Of a stretch of DNA of 64,000 nt, positions 36,781 to 47,826 are shown piece by piece. The notes under the pieces were generated by a model that saw only the letters and a list, made by a program, of their open reading frames with translations, was not told the origin of the DNA and made no database searches. This DNA comes from Cyrtodaria siliqua (Eukaryota > Mollusca > Bivalvia > Adapedonta > Hiatellidae), in the NCBI GenBank assembly GCA_037043455.1, contig JAWPHD010000091.1, forward strand, positions 62,001-126,000, read 5' to 3'. Each line of letters begins with the position of its first letter. Positions within the stretch are counted from its first letter, which is position 1. A program made the position numbers and the translations under genes.

Positions 36781-36929
36781 ACTTTGTAATTAAAATTACA
36801 TAAATATTTAAACGCGAGGTTTCAAATGCGAATCACGAGACTGGTTTTAGACACGTCTGATCACGAGAGAAATCAGAATGAGAATGTCCAGTTTCATAAG
36901 CGTGAGTTTCTGGCTTTTGAATGGTAAAA

Positions 36930-37515
36930 CATGTGTATTTCCATATAAGGTCATGACAACCTTGACATTTGACCTACTGAACCCCAAAACAAAAGGTTTC
37001 TTCCTTTCACCAAGGAAAGTGCACCTAAGAAGTTTCATGAGTGTGGGTTTTATGTTTCTAAAGTTATCGCGCGGAGTGCGCATTTCCATATCAGGTCATG
37101 GCAACATCGACCTTTGACATACTGAGCCCAAAAACATAAGGTTCGTCCTCTCACCAAGGTTTCATGAGTGTAGGTGTTATGGTTTCATATTTATCGTGCG
37201 GAATGCAATTTTCCATAGCTTGTCATCGCGACCATTGACCGACTAACCCTAAAACCACTGTGTTCCGCCTCTCCAGAAGGGCAGTGTACCGATGAAGTTT
37301 CAAGATAGTGTGCGTCGTGCTTTCAAAGTTATTGCACAGAATACATATTTCCATACATGTATATAAGATCATAACAACATTGACCTTTGAACTTTTGACC
37401 CCAAAACAATAGAGTTCCTCCTCTCACGAAGCAATGTACCTACAAAGTGTTTAATAGGTTTGAAGTAATCATGCAGAATGTATATTTCCATATAACGTCA
37501 TGGCGACCTTGACCT
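36930..37515. repeat. Degenerate tandem repeat of GACCTTTGACCTACTGACCCCAAAAC type
   Basis: About four units of 120-190 bp with recurring phrases GACCTTGACCTTTGAC, CCCCAAAACA, CCTCTCACCAAGG and AAGTTTCATGAGTGT. Repeats of this style are common in bivalve genomes; open frames here are not genes. Confidence 0.7.
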
Positions 37516-39639
37516 ATGACTGATTAATATCAATATCATCTATATTGTAGATTTTTCCTTAACGGTAATTTAAAATAATAGTATGTTTATGTTGCATTTT
37601 TGTTTGGATGTTCTGGTACAGAAACTTCTAGAGAGTTCTATGACAGGTTATAAACAAGGCCTTGTGATATTGTAGTTATACTAACAGTAATTCAGTATGA
37701 CGTTAAATTAAACGAGACATTGTGAAATTATATATTGGATGTTTTAAATTAACATATATATTACGAGAGGATTATTAACATCTATAGTAAAAGTGTAATG
37801 AATTATTTGGCCTATAGTGGAGAACTACACCAGAAAATACTAAAGACAAATTTGGATTAAATGGACATTTGACAGTTTCGATTAAAGTGACACTTTAAAC
37901 ACATGTATTAGGACTTTATTATAAAGAAATTTTGGTTATAATTTATGTTTATTCTGTTTATTCTGTAAGTAAATATTGTTAATAGTAATATTTGAATAAA
38001 TGTGATTAGATGCATCGCAAATTCGTACTAAATGACAAGGTATGATAAGGGGCAAAATTGGCCCCCAATATTGAAGTTTAAAACTCACAAATTTTGATTT
38101 TCTATAATAGCTGCAAACGGACGGACTCTTTATTATATCTCATTATACGTGAGTTTAAATGGATACAGGGATTTTAGAGTCTCGCAAAAACTAGGTCATT
38201 TATGTATAAAATGAGTTCTGCCCAATTTGGCAGTTTTCACACTGCTTTTGATCCTAGAACTACAGTGCGCAGCATAGACTGGATGTCCTCCCAGTGGTTA
38301 TTTTGTTTTTTAATATTTTGCAATTAGAATCAAAATAAAATCTTAAAATCCCAATCATTTCTGAATAGCTCTGAACCACTTATGTTTGAAGCCAATCATT
38401 CAAAGGGGCTTAATGCATACTGTTTTATTTGATGATAGCTTGAGTTGTCTCAAATAGTATAAACATTAACAAACATAAGGACTTAGCCAGTCTATGCGCA
38501 TCAGTGAGAACAGCGGGGTTTTCTCTTAGCAAGTATTACTGATAGTGATTATAGTGACACATCGCATTGTGCTATGAGGGTCGAAGTGGGGAGCTAGGCA
38601 GCGATTTTTTCTCCTAACAAGTAATACAGATAATTTCTAGTCACCCATCATCAGCAAAAACGGGTAGTTTGCTCGTGTTGGCGGAGTGGGGTCGTTCTAT
38701 ATGTTTAGGATCAAAAACGTAGGTTAAAAGGTCCAACGTTTACAATATGAGACACCATTTAGCACATGTCAAATTTTAAGACCCAGTCAAACATGTGTAT
38801 CATCAGTAAAATAGTATTTTGAAGATACAATATGCACATCTCAATAAAATAATTTTATAATGCTTCTTTTTATGTATTTAATTATTTTTTGCATTTTGCA
38901 TTTTGAATATCTTTGGGGCAAGAATACTCCCTTAACGTATCTAACGTTTATATGTTACTGGATCTAAAATCAGATTAGTTCCTTCGAGTATGCATACGAG
39001 CGTCGATTAAAACATGCAACGTCTCTTTTATATAGTTTACTATACATGTATTAAGTCATGAAAATATGCAAACATAGCTCTTCTTATTTCTGATAACCAA
39101 TTAGGTCATGTCTGTTGATAGCATGTTATCTCAATCCGTGTATAGCCTTATCTCAACTTAGTGTTCTACTTTTTAAACCAATCAGAAGGCTCACAATTTC
39201 AAATACTTGCACCATTTATTCATGAAGAATATACTACCAGCGCTCTTCATGGTATAGAGTGTGACCTATGTAGAGGCTATTGATAAAACCTATGGTAAAC
39301 ACTAAGCCGGATAGAGTCTATGAAGCGAAATCTTCACTAATAAGAAATCGCGCTCCCTCCCTTTCGGTGTTTTAATGGTGAAGATTTCTCTTCATAGCCT
39401 CTATCATATACTTATCACGAAATTCACCGAGAAACACTTTTGGAATGTCATGAACTGTTACAAGATGTCTAGACGAAAATATGCGCAATAACCCTTCATG
39501 TCAAGTGCAAGTCGATGGTCACAGTAAGGGATTTTCATCGGTTTAAGTAAAGCAATACGAGAGTTAATCGAAAGGTTCGCGTCCTCTCACATTTCTAGTT
39601 TGCATGTGTTTTTCCCAAGATTTGTTTTTATTTCATTGT
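37516..39639. other. Unassigned AT-rich DNA
   Basis: No exon, RNA or clear repeat recognised. Some segments (e.g. 38215-38760) look like decayed transposon sequence, but I cannot assign them. Confidence 0.45.
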
Positions 39640-39787
39640 AGTGAATGTTATCCCTGTATTGTATGGGACGTTATACATGTATTTTAGGGAACGTTACCCT
39701 TATATTGTAGGGAATGTTTTCTATGTATTGTATGGGACGTATGGGACGTTATCCATGTATTGTAGGTAATGTTACCCATATATAGTA
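39640..39787 (+). repeat. 22-bp minisatellite, first patch
   Basis: About seven units of the GTTATCCATGTATTGTAGGG family that fills 40857-43996 and 58946-62545. The array is broken here by the foldback-bearing insertion at 39788-40856. Confidence 0.85.
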
Positions 39788-39789
39788 TA

Positions 39790-39930
39790 TAAATATTGCA
39801 TCCCAGTGAGGGGACAGTGGATATTGTCAACCTGAGGAAAATAATGTCAACCGAGGCGAAGACGAGGTTGACATTATTTTTCCGAAGGTTGACAATATCC
39901 ACTGTCACCCTCACTGGAATGCAATGTTTA
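39790..39930. repeat. Foldback hairpin F1
   Basis: Arms of about 55 bases (GCATCCCAGTGAGGGG... and its inverse ...CCCTCACTGGAATGC) around the core GAGGCGAAGACGAGG (39853-39867). A mismatched CTGAGGA/TCCGAAGG position occurs in the stem. Confidence 0.9.
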
Positions 39931-40230
39931 TTTTATTATACCGAACAAATGTTTTGATTACAATTTAAATATATGAGGGGAAAAAAATCCCGATAATATA
40001 TATATTTATTTTTTAATTTATATTTGTATACCAATTTTGATTTAAAGTAACAAATCTACTCGCCACATTTTTTTTATTGTCGTTTGGTAAACCAATCTTA
40101 CGACTGACATAACTTCAACTGTATTTTAATAAGCGTCCAACGATTTCCAATTGCCAAAGCGTGTCGTTATTGGAAAAACCCAAAACCTATTTGACATGTA
40201 TACTTCCCGTGACGCCACAATCGTGTAACA

Positions 40231-40378
40231 GTATATAAATATCACATTCATGAGAGGATGATAGTAAGAATGTTCACCCTGAGGATATGATTATCGCCCG
40301 AGGCGAAGTCGAGGGTGATACTCAATATCCGAAGGCTGAACATTCTTACTATCACCCTCTCATGAATGTGATATCTAC
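40231..40378. repeat. Foldback hairpin F2
   Basis: Same layout as F1 with core GAGGCGAAGTCGAGG (40300-40314), but the arms have a different sequence (ATCACATTCATGAGAGG... and inverse) that is again self-complementary, with the same CTGAGGA/TCCGAAGG mismatch. Confidence 0.9.
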
Positions 40379-40856
40379 TTTATTATACCGAAATCACCTC
40401 GGGCTTTTTCAGTACCGATTTCACTTTGCCAGATTTCTTTTTTGAAAAAAAAACAAACAATTTTTTTCTAAAAGTTTCTATGAATGTTACATCGATGGAT
40501 CGGAAATAACGTAACTAAGAAAATGAGTGGTAGTTTATTGAAATCGGTCAAGCACTTTTGAAGTTATGATGAGTTAAAAATAGCAATTTCACCTAACTGA
40601 GCCGATGACGTCACCGAAACAGCGCGCATCAAAGCTGCGTATGTGATAATTTTTTTACTATCACCCTGCGATTTACTATCACCCTGTACTAACACCCTCG
40701 CGTGAGATGGTAAGAAATTACACATTGTTGTCTATGTGGATTTAGCATGGGCGTCTTATGTGAGGTATAATAAAAAAAAATTGTTGACCGGTGAACAGTA
40801 AAAATTGCTTCACGCTGCAATTTATACAGGAGTGTAAACGTGAGGATTAATAATAG

Positions 40857-43800
40857 ATAATGTTATCCATGTATTGTATGGGACGTTATCCATGTATTGT
40901 ATGGGACGTTATCCATGTATTGTATGGGACGTTATCCATGTATTGTAGTGAACGTTACCCATATATTGTAAATAATATTACCCATGTATTGTATTGTAGG
41001 GGACGTTACCCATATATTGTAGGGATTGTTTTTCATGTATTGTAGGGAAAGTTATCCTTGTATTGTAGTTGACGTTATCATAGGAGATGTTACCAATGTA
41101 TTGCAGGGGACGTTATGCATGTATTATATGGGACGTTATCCATGCATTGAGGGGGACGTTATGCATGTATTGTAGGGGACGTTATCCATGTATTTTAGGG
41201 AATGTTATCCATGTATTGTATTTGACGTTATCCGTGTATTTTAGGGGACGTTATCCATGTATTGTAGGGAATTTTATACATGTATTGTATGGGACGTTAT
41301 TCATGTATTGTAGGAAATCTTATGCATGTATTGTATGGGACGTTATACATGTATTGTATGGGACGTTATTCCTGTATTGTAGGAAATCTTATGCATGTAT
41401 TATGTTGGACGTTATACATGTATTGTATGGGACGTTATACATGTAGTGTAGGGGACGTTACCCGTATATTGTAGGGAATGTTATCCATGTATTGTATGGG
41501 ACGTTATCCATGTATTGTAGGGGAAGTTATACATGTAGTGTAGGGGACGTAATCTTAGGGGATGATACCAATGTATTGAAGGGGACTTTATACATGTATT
41601 ATATGGGACGTTATATATGTATTGTATGGGACGTTATTCCTGTATTGTAGGAAATCTTATGCATGTATTATGTTGGACGTTATACATGTATTGTATTGGA
41701 TGTTATACATGTAGTGTAGGGGACGTTACCCGTATATTGTAGGGAATGTTATCCATGTATTGTATGGGACGTTATCCATGTATTGTAGGGGAAGTTATAC
41801 ATGTAGTGTAGGGGACGTAATCTTAGGGGATGATACCAATGTATTGAAGGGGACTTTATACATGTATTATATGGGACGTTATATATGTATTGTAGGAGAA
41901 GTTATCAAGGCATTGTAGGGGACGTTATCCGTGTATAGTAAGGGACGATACCAATGTATTCTAGTGGACGTTATCCATTTATTGTTAGGAAAGTTAGTCT
42001 TGTATTGTATGGGACGTTATCCATGTGTTGTATTTAACGTTATCCATGTTTTTCATGCGATGTTCTCCATGTATTGTAGTGAAAGTTATTCATTTATTAT
42101 AGTAAACGGTATCCAAGTATTGAAGGGAACGTTCTTCTTGTATTGTAGAAAATGTATCCACATATTGTAGTGGTCGTTAGCCACGTATTATAAGGGGAGT
42201 CATCCATGCATTGTATGGGACGTTATCCGTCTTTTGTATGAGACGTTATCCATGTATTGTACAGGGGACGTTATCCACATACTGTAGGGGACGTTATCCA
42301 GGTATAGTACGGGGAGTTATACGTGTATTGTAAGGGACGTTATCCACGTATTGTAGTGGACGTTATCCACGTATACTAGGGGTTTAGGGGACGCTATCAA
42401 TGTATTGTATGGAACTTTATCCATGTACTGTAGTGGACGTTATCTTCGTATTGTAGGGGGAGTTATACATGTATTGTATGGGACGTTTTCCTTGTATTGT
42501 AGGGGACGTCATCCATGTACTGCAGGGAATGTTATCTATGCATTGTAGGGAATTGTATGCATGTATTGTATGGGACGTTATCCATGTATTGTAGGGAAGG
42601 TTATACATGCATTGTAGGAGACGTTATCAATGTATTGTAGGGGTCGTTATCCATGTGGTGTATGTAGTGTTATACATGCATTGTAGGGGACGTTATCCGT
42701 GTATTATAGGGGACGTTATCCATGTATTTTAGGGGACGGTATTCATGTATTGTAGGGGTTGTTATCCATGTATTGTAGGGGACGTTATCCATGTATTGTA
42801 TGGACGTTATACATGCATTGTAGGGGAAGCTATCCATGTACTGTAGGGGACGTTATTCATGTATTGTAGGGACGTTATACATGCATTGTAGGGGAAGGTA
42901 TCCATGTATTATAGGGGACGTTATCCATGTATTGTAGAGGACATTATACGTGCATTGTAGGGGACCTTATCTATGTGTTTTAGGGGACCTTATCCATGTA
43001 TGTAGGGCCGTTAAACATGTAATGTAGGGGAGTCATCCATGTATTGTAGGGGATGTTATCGAAGTTATCCATGTATTGAAGGAGACGTTATCCATGTATT
43101 ATAGGGACGTTATACATGCATTGTAGGGAATGTTATCCATGTATTTTAGGGGACGTTATCCGTGTATTGTAGGGACGTTATCCATGTATTGTAGGGAATG
43201 TTATCCATGTATTGTAGGGAACGTTATCCATGTATTGTAGGGACGTTATCCATGTATTGTAGGGAATGTTATCCATGTATTGTAGTGGACGTTATCCGTG
43301 TATTGTAGGGGATTTTATTCATGCATTGTAGGGGATGTTATCGAAGTTTTCCATGTATTGAAGGGGACGTTATCCATGTATTGTAGGGACGTTATCCATG
43401 TATTGTAGGGAATGTTATCCATGTATTGTAGGGGACGTTATCCGTGTATTGTAGGGGATGTTATTCATGCACTGTAGGGGATGTTATCTATGCATTGTAG
43501 GGAATGTTATCCATTTGTTGTAGGGACGTTATCCATACATTGTAGGGAATGTTATCCATGCATTATATGGGACGTTATACATGTATTATATGAGAAGATA
43601 TACACGCACTGTAGGGGAAGTTATCCATATATTGTAGGGACGTTATCCATGTATTATAGGGAACGTTATCCATGTATGATATGGGACGTTATGCATGTAT
43701 TATATGGGAAGTTATACATGCATTGTAGGGGAAGTTATCCATGTATTGTAGAGGACGTTATCCGTGTATTGTAGGGGATGATACCAAAGTATTGTATAGG

Positions 43801-43996
43801 AAGTTATCCATGTATTATATGCGAAGTTATCCTTGTATTATAGAGACGTTACCCATGTTCTATAGGGAATGTTATCCATATATTGTAGGGAAAGTTGCCC
43901 ATATATTGTAGGGAACGTTATCCATGTATTGTATGGGACGTTATCCATGTATGGTAGGGACGTTTCCCATATACTGTAGGGAATGTTATCATGTAT
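40857..43996 (+). repeat. 22-bp minisatellite, left array
   Basis: Roughly 140 units of 21-23 bp (GTTATCCATGTATTGTAGGG plus 1-3 bases). A ~267-bp higher-order segment is duplicated (about 41430-41610 against 41700-41880). It ends exactly at the provirus boundary. Confidence 0.97.
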
Positions 43997-44239
43997 ATAT
44001 ATATGTATTTTGGGTGTTCTGGACCAAAGCTCTCGCTCTGCTCGAGTTTGATCCAGAAACTGCTCGAGTTTGATCCAGAAACACCCAAAATACATATATA
44101 TAAAAACTCCTACCACAAGGTGCTGAAATAAGCTGAGCCAGAGTTATATTTTGAGATTTTTTAATAAAAGTTGAAATTTACACCTAAATCATTATAATGG
44201 TGATTTATTAAAACTTTTTTAAAATAGGGGTAGTGAAGA
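43997..44239 (+). repeat. Left terminal inverted repeat of provirus
   Basis: The outer 43997-44102 and inner 44198-44239 match the right terminus in reverse complement (GTATTTTGGGTGTTCTGGACC outer, in part; AAAATAGGGGTAGTGAAGA inner). The left copy carries about 75 extra bases between the two and a 22-bp tandem duplication (44039-44060 and 44061-44082). The outer segment is itself a palindrome. Confidence 0.92.
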
Positions 44240-44284
44240 ACACATGTTTAAATTTTTTAGGTTTTGAGCTTTGTGTAGTAGTGA

Positions 44285-44649
44285 GGTTACGTGATTATTG
44301 TCATGTCAAATGTGCATATATATGTAACCGTTCCCGGATTATAAACATGTATGTAACAGATTGGTAAGGTTACGTGATTATTGTCATGTCAGATGTGCAG
44401 GTTACGTGATTATTGTCACATGTATTAACTCATGTGATAAGCGTCTATTTATATCAACCAATCGGTTATAGCTCATGTGATAAGCGTCTATTTATATCAA
44501 CCAATCGGTGAAGTTTTTGGCCTTCCTGACGGGTATATAAGACAGAGAAACTACGGATTAGTATCTCTTGACATGGTGACATACCCTATGGGAATAGAGA
44601 CCTGAAAGAGTAAGGATAAAACTAGGATTATTTTTCATGAAAGGTAAGT
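44285..44649 (+). promoter_or_regulatory. Candidate provirus promoter with leader exon
   Basis: Three copies of GGTTACGTGATTATTGTCA (44285, 44368, 44400), then two 38-bp copies containing CATGTGATAAGCGTC and the CCAAT box ACCAATCGGT (44429-44466, 44472-44509), then a TATA box TATATAA (44534-44540). About 100 bases later is ATGAAAG|GTAAGT (44637-44649), a strong splice donor after a two-codon start. No plus-strand ORF follows directly, so the transcript, if real, would be spliced to a distant exon or act antisense to the genes at 44746-46522. Confidence 0.45.
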
Positions 44650-44745
44650 CCATTTAAATTTGTATTTTTTTTTTTTATATTTTTAGAAGGTTCTAGGTTG
44701 AATACAAAGGTGGTGGATCGTACTCATACACATTACTAAAACAAT

Positions 44746-45330
44746 TCATGGCACACTTTTTAGACTTTTTTGTAAGGTTGCCATTGCTTCCTTTCTTTCC
44801 TGCTCCACTAGTTCTTTTTTTTGAACTTTACTAATTTCAAGTTTCTTTTGTTTGATATCCTGTTTCAAATTATAGTATCATTCCAGTTTATCCAAACCCA
44901 TCTTAAACTCTTGCTCAGATATTTGTGCATCACTCAACGCTTTTGATATTAACTGCTTTATACTATTTAACTTAGACTCTGCCAAAGTTTTTATTTCATG
45001 ATGTTTTTGAGCTTTTGCATTAAGCTTGCATCTGATAAAATTAATACAAACACCTATAGCTCCACATACTATTGCTGCTAATTCTAAAGGTAACAAAACT
45101 GGAACAACAAATCCAACCCCTGCCATAATAACACCTGCAGATATTAAGGTAGTGTCAATTCCATCTGTAATATTAATACCACGTTTATATTTTTTATAAA
45201 GTGACTGACGTATATCTCGTTCTGTAATTAACTTTTTTTCAATCTCTGAAATCTTTTGTAATCTATAATTTTGTCCGTCTTCCACTGGCAACTCAGGTTA
45301 TATACTTGGTGCTGTCGGTTGCTTCGGCAT
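44746..45330 (-). pseudogene. Polinton hydrophobic-core ORF, two in-frame stops
   Basis: A minus-strand frame from the ATG at 45328-45330 to a TGA at 44746-44748, interrupted by TAA at 45298-45300 (ten codons in) and TGA at 44878-44880. The middle has a coiled, charged stretch (EIEKKLITERDIRQ), a hydrophobic segment (about 45 residues beginning STLISAGVIMAG-like) with two possible membrane passes, and a charged C-terminal helix. The annotatable open piece is 137 codons. Proteins of this build recur next to Polinton genes; their function is unknown to me. The break pattern shows point-mutational decay. Confidence 0.65.
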
Positions 45331-45337
45331 TTTTTTA

Positions 45338-45850
45338 TTAATAAATAAAAAAATAAATTAATTCAATTAATAATGATGCCACCGTATTTACAGCGGTAGC
45401 GTTGGCAATCTTGCATACAAAATTAACAACAGAACCAGCACCAATCTCTAAAGGTTTATCAAAGTTATCATGATTGCGTGGGATGATGTGAAGCGTTATG
45501 CCATAATTTGGTTGTTCAACACCATTGACAGAAACTATTACAGTTACGTCACCAACTAATAGTTCACATGCTAAACCTATTCCCATAATCCGTCCACGGC
45601 GTGTCATTACATGCCCCACATTTGATTCTACCCCGCCGTTACCAAATGAGAGTATTCTATTTAACACAAGCGGACCCTTAGCCTCCGCAAATATTGTTAT
45701 AATTCCATATTTAAGATTATCAACTTTATTTCTCAAATGATTAAACTGATCAACAAAAGGCACAATTCGCCTATATAAATTTTGAACATCATTTATCAAA
45801 GCCTCTAAGTCTTCTGTTTTTTTAGGTCTTGTTGGTCCAAATATACTCAT
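45338..45850 (-). CDS. Polinton conserved protein, N-terminal coil plus beta-rich domain
   Basis: 170 intact codons starting at an ATG behind an A/T-only spacer. Residues ~10-50 are charged and helical (KKTEDLEALINDVQNLYRR); from ~60 the sequence is beta-rich with GNGGVESNVGHV, RRGRIMGIGLACELLVGD and HIIPRNHDNFDKP. This could be a small jelly-roll or fibre-like virion component; that is inference. It lies 7 bases after the start of the next gene and 27 bases from the penton gene, so these minus-strand genes look like one structural cluster. Confidence 0.7.
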   Translation of the reverse strand: MSIFGPTRPKKTEDLEALINDVQNLYRRIVPFVDQFNHLRNKVDNLKYGIITIFAEAKGPLVLNRILSFGNGGVESNVGHVMTRRGRIMGIGLACELLVGDVTVIVSVNGVEQPNYGITLHIIPRNHDNFDKPLEIGAGSVVNFVCKIANATAVNTVASLLIELIYFFIY

Positions 45851-45877
45851 TGTTGTTTTTTTATAAAAATATATTTT

Positions 45878-46522
45878 TTAAATAATTTCTAAAACACAAC
45901 TCATAGGAAAACCGAGATTATTTATCTTTTCACCATACTCATCTCTGACTTCTATTGTCAATTCAGAAATTGCACCATTCATAAGACAGTGATATTCAGG
46001 ATAAAAATGTGTATATACAATATCTCCATACTGCTTATTTACTACAGGTACAACCCCTATAATAGTGCTTGGTGCACCATTGAAATAATTACTACTCGTA
46101 TTAACTTGTTTCAGATGAACATATAGCTGTTTATAAGGAGCTAAATCGATTGGGTAATCTCCCAATTTAGTACCTTTCAACCATTTTCTGTCCTTGAATC
46201 CCAGCATATTTGAAAGACCGCTTGACATTCGTGTCTCTATTGGCGTATGTATAATGCTGAAGCCAATTTGGGGAATATTGTCCAGGATAATCTTTTCATT
46301 TAGCAATTTAAACCGTTCTACCAAGTCTTGAAAGTTATAGAGTCCACCTACTAAATGATCTATTTTATCTGTTTTTTTTGTCTTTATGACTTCATGAATA
46401 ATATTATACCAACCAATAGTGTTTGTAAAACTTTTTAATCCAACGCGCTTAGTTCCATCTCTATTATCGATATACTGTTGTAAGCTAATAGAATTGTATA
46501 TGTTTGAAATTGTATGAAACAT
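45878..46522 (-). CDS. Minor capsid (penton-like) protein
   Basis: 214 intact codons. The C-terminal half is beta-rich and ends with ISELTIEVRDEYGEKINN and FPMSCVLEII, a signature I associate with the single-jelly-roll penton protein of Polintons and related adintoviruses. Such proteins close the icosahedral fivefold vertices in partnership with the double-jelly-roll major capsid protein. It faces the gene at 46558 across only 35 bases of A/T sequence, so the two probably share a divergent promoter. No lesion is seen. Confidence 0.75.
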   Translation of the reverse strand: MFHTISNIYNSISLQQYIDNRDGTKRVGLKSFTNTIGWYNIIHEVIKTKKTDKIDHLVGGLYNFQDLVERFKLLNEKIILDNIPQIGFSIIHTPIETRMSSGLSNMLGFKDRKWLKGTKLGDYPIDLAPYKQLYVHLKQVNTSSNYFNGAPSTIIGVVPVVNKQYGDIVYTHFYPEYHCLMNGAISELTIEVRDEYGEKINNLGFPMSCVLEII

Positions 46523-46557
46523 TTTTTTATATATATATATAAAAATACAAAATAAAA

Positions 46558-47826
46558 ATGATTTCTAAAGAATTCAAATATAACCCAGGTGCTCACTATT
46601 CAAATACTTTTAGCAAGAAAGTGATCGATATAATAAATCAAAACATAGTCATTACATCAGACGGTAAAGACTTTAAAGCATCATTTCCCAATGTCTTTGA
46701 AAAATACAAACTCCCATACGTCAAATCAGATGCTATAGTCCAACGTTGGGGAATAGATTGGATGTTATTTTGGCAGAATCAGTTGAATTTTGCTATTTGG
46801 TGTGCGACAACTGGATGTGTCATTGATTTCAACAACCATCTAAAAGCTGATGCCCTTGTTGGTTCGTTATTTCGATTTCATGTCTACTACCAAGTCAGAC
46901 GAATATTATTTGAGATGAGTGTAGCAATGCCGCAAGACTCAAATTGGAATGCGTTTAATAACACATATAACCGAAACACATACGAGAGAATATGCAAGGA
47001 GTTTAACGTTGACTTAAATTCGGACTAGAGACAAAAACAAAGCTATAATGATGGTCTAGGAACAATTTATAATTACTGGACAAATATTGGTTATCATCCT
47101 TTGATAAATACTGTATACGACAACAAAACGATGAGTTTTACAGTCTATGAGAGTGATAAAACATATCACATTGATTACATTGCACAAGGATCTGAGGCTG
47201 ACAATAGCTGGTCTACTTTTATACTAGATAATTCATCTGGATTTACAAGGGCAGGAGTAGAAAGAATCAATGACAGCATAAGAACATACTGCTGGGCAAT
47301 TCTTGTCTCACAATCACAAACAAGAACAGATATACTTGGAACTGGAACGGCATTTGATGCACAGAAACAATTTTTAGCAAATATAGAGGACGCAATAAAT
47401 AGCCCCATCAACTTGCCCAGTCAAATTTCAAGATATGAAAACACCCTAAAATATGCAAGAAGTAAAGTAAATTTTGTCTATGGAAGTGGATTGTACATGT
47501 CTCCGAGTGACATGGAATTAAGAATCGGAATAATACAAGACTACAATAATGAAATTGTAATAGCAACCGATGCACAAGCATTAGGATTGAATAATGATGT
47601 AAATGTAAAACCAGTGCCACCAAAACATATTCAACCTTTTCAAGGCACCACAACAAAGAATTTGTTACCGGAACATTTTGACTTTGATAAATCAATATAT
47701 AAAACTGTGCAACATAACCCACCAGAAATACAAAAAATAGCGATTGAACACGAAGATAACAAAACAACTATAATTGTTGGTACTATAGTAATAGGTCTTG
47801 CTGCATTACTTATTTACGAGATTTAA
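46558..47826 (+). pseudogene. Polinton conserved C-terminally anchored protein, broken by TAG
   Basis: One plus-strand frame of about 420 codons interrupted by a TAG at 47026-47028; both sides stay in the same frame. The first piece has 156 codons, the second is recognisable from YNYWTNIGYHP just after the stop. Features: WGIDWMLFWQNQLNFAIW in the N-terminal half, GFTRAGVERINDSIR and GTAFDAQKQFLANIEDAI in the second, and a single C-terminal membrane helix (TIIVGTIVIGLAALLIY). A membrane-tethered virion component is likely, but its role is not established here. It overlaps the converging gene by 17 bases. Confidence 0.75.

Larger units (their letters stand above)
39788..40856. mobile_element. 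Insertion with two foldback hairpins inside the minisatellite
   Basis: A ~1.07-kb block that interrupts the 22-bp array. It contains hairpins at 39790-39930 and 40231-40378, each followed by TTATTATACCGAA, and ends near GAGGTATAATAAAA. No transposase frame is present, so it is probably non-autonomous. Confidence 0.6.

Noticed and set aside
40860..43774. Open frames of repeated MYCMGRYPCIVG type in the 22-bp arrays (also 59065-62360)
   Set aside because: Three 22-bp units make 66 bases, so frames stay open by repetition; no start context, domain or splice structure.
47026..47028. Programmed readthrough of the TAG in the 46558 gene
   Set aside because: Other genes of the same element carry unrelated stops, frameshifts and a SINE, so decay is the simpler explanation; no readthrough signal is evident.
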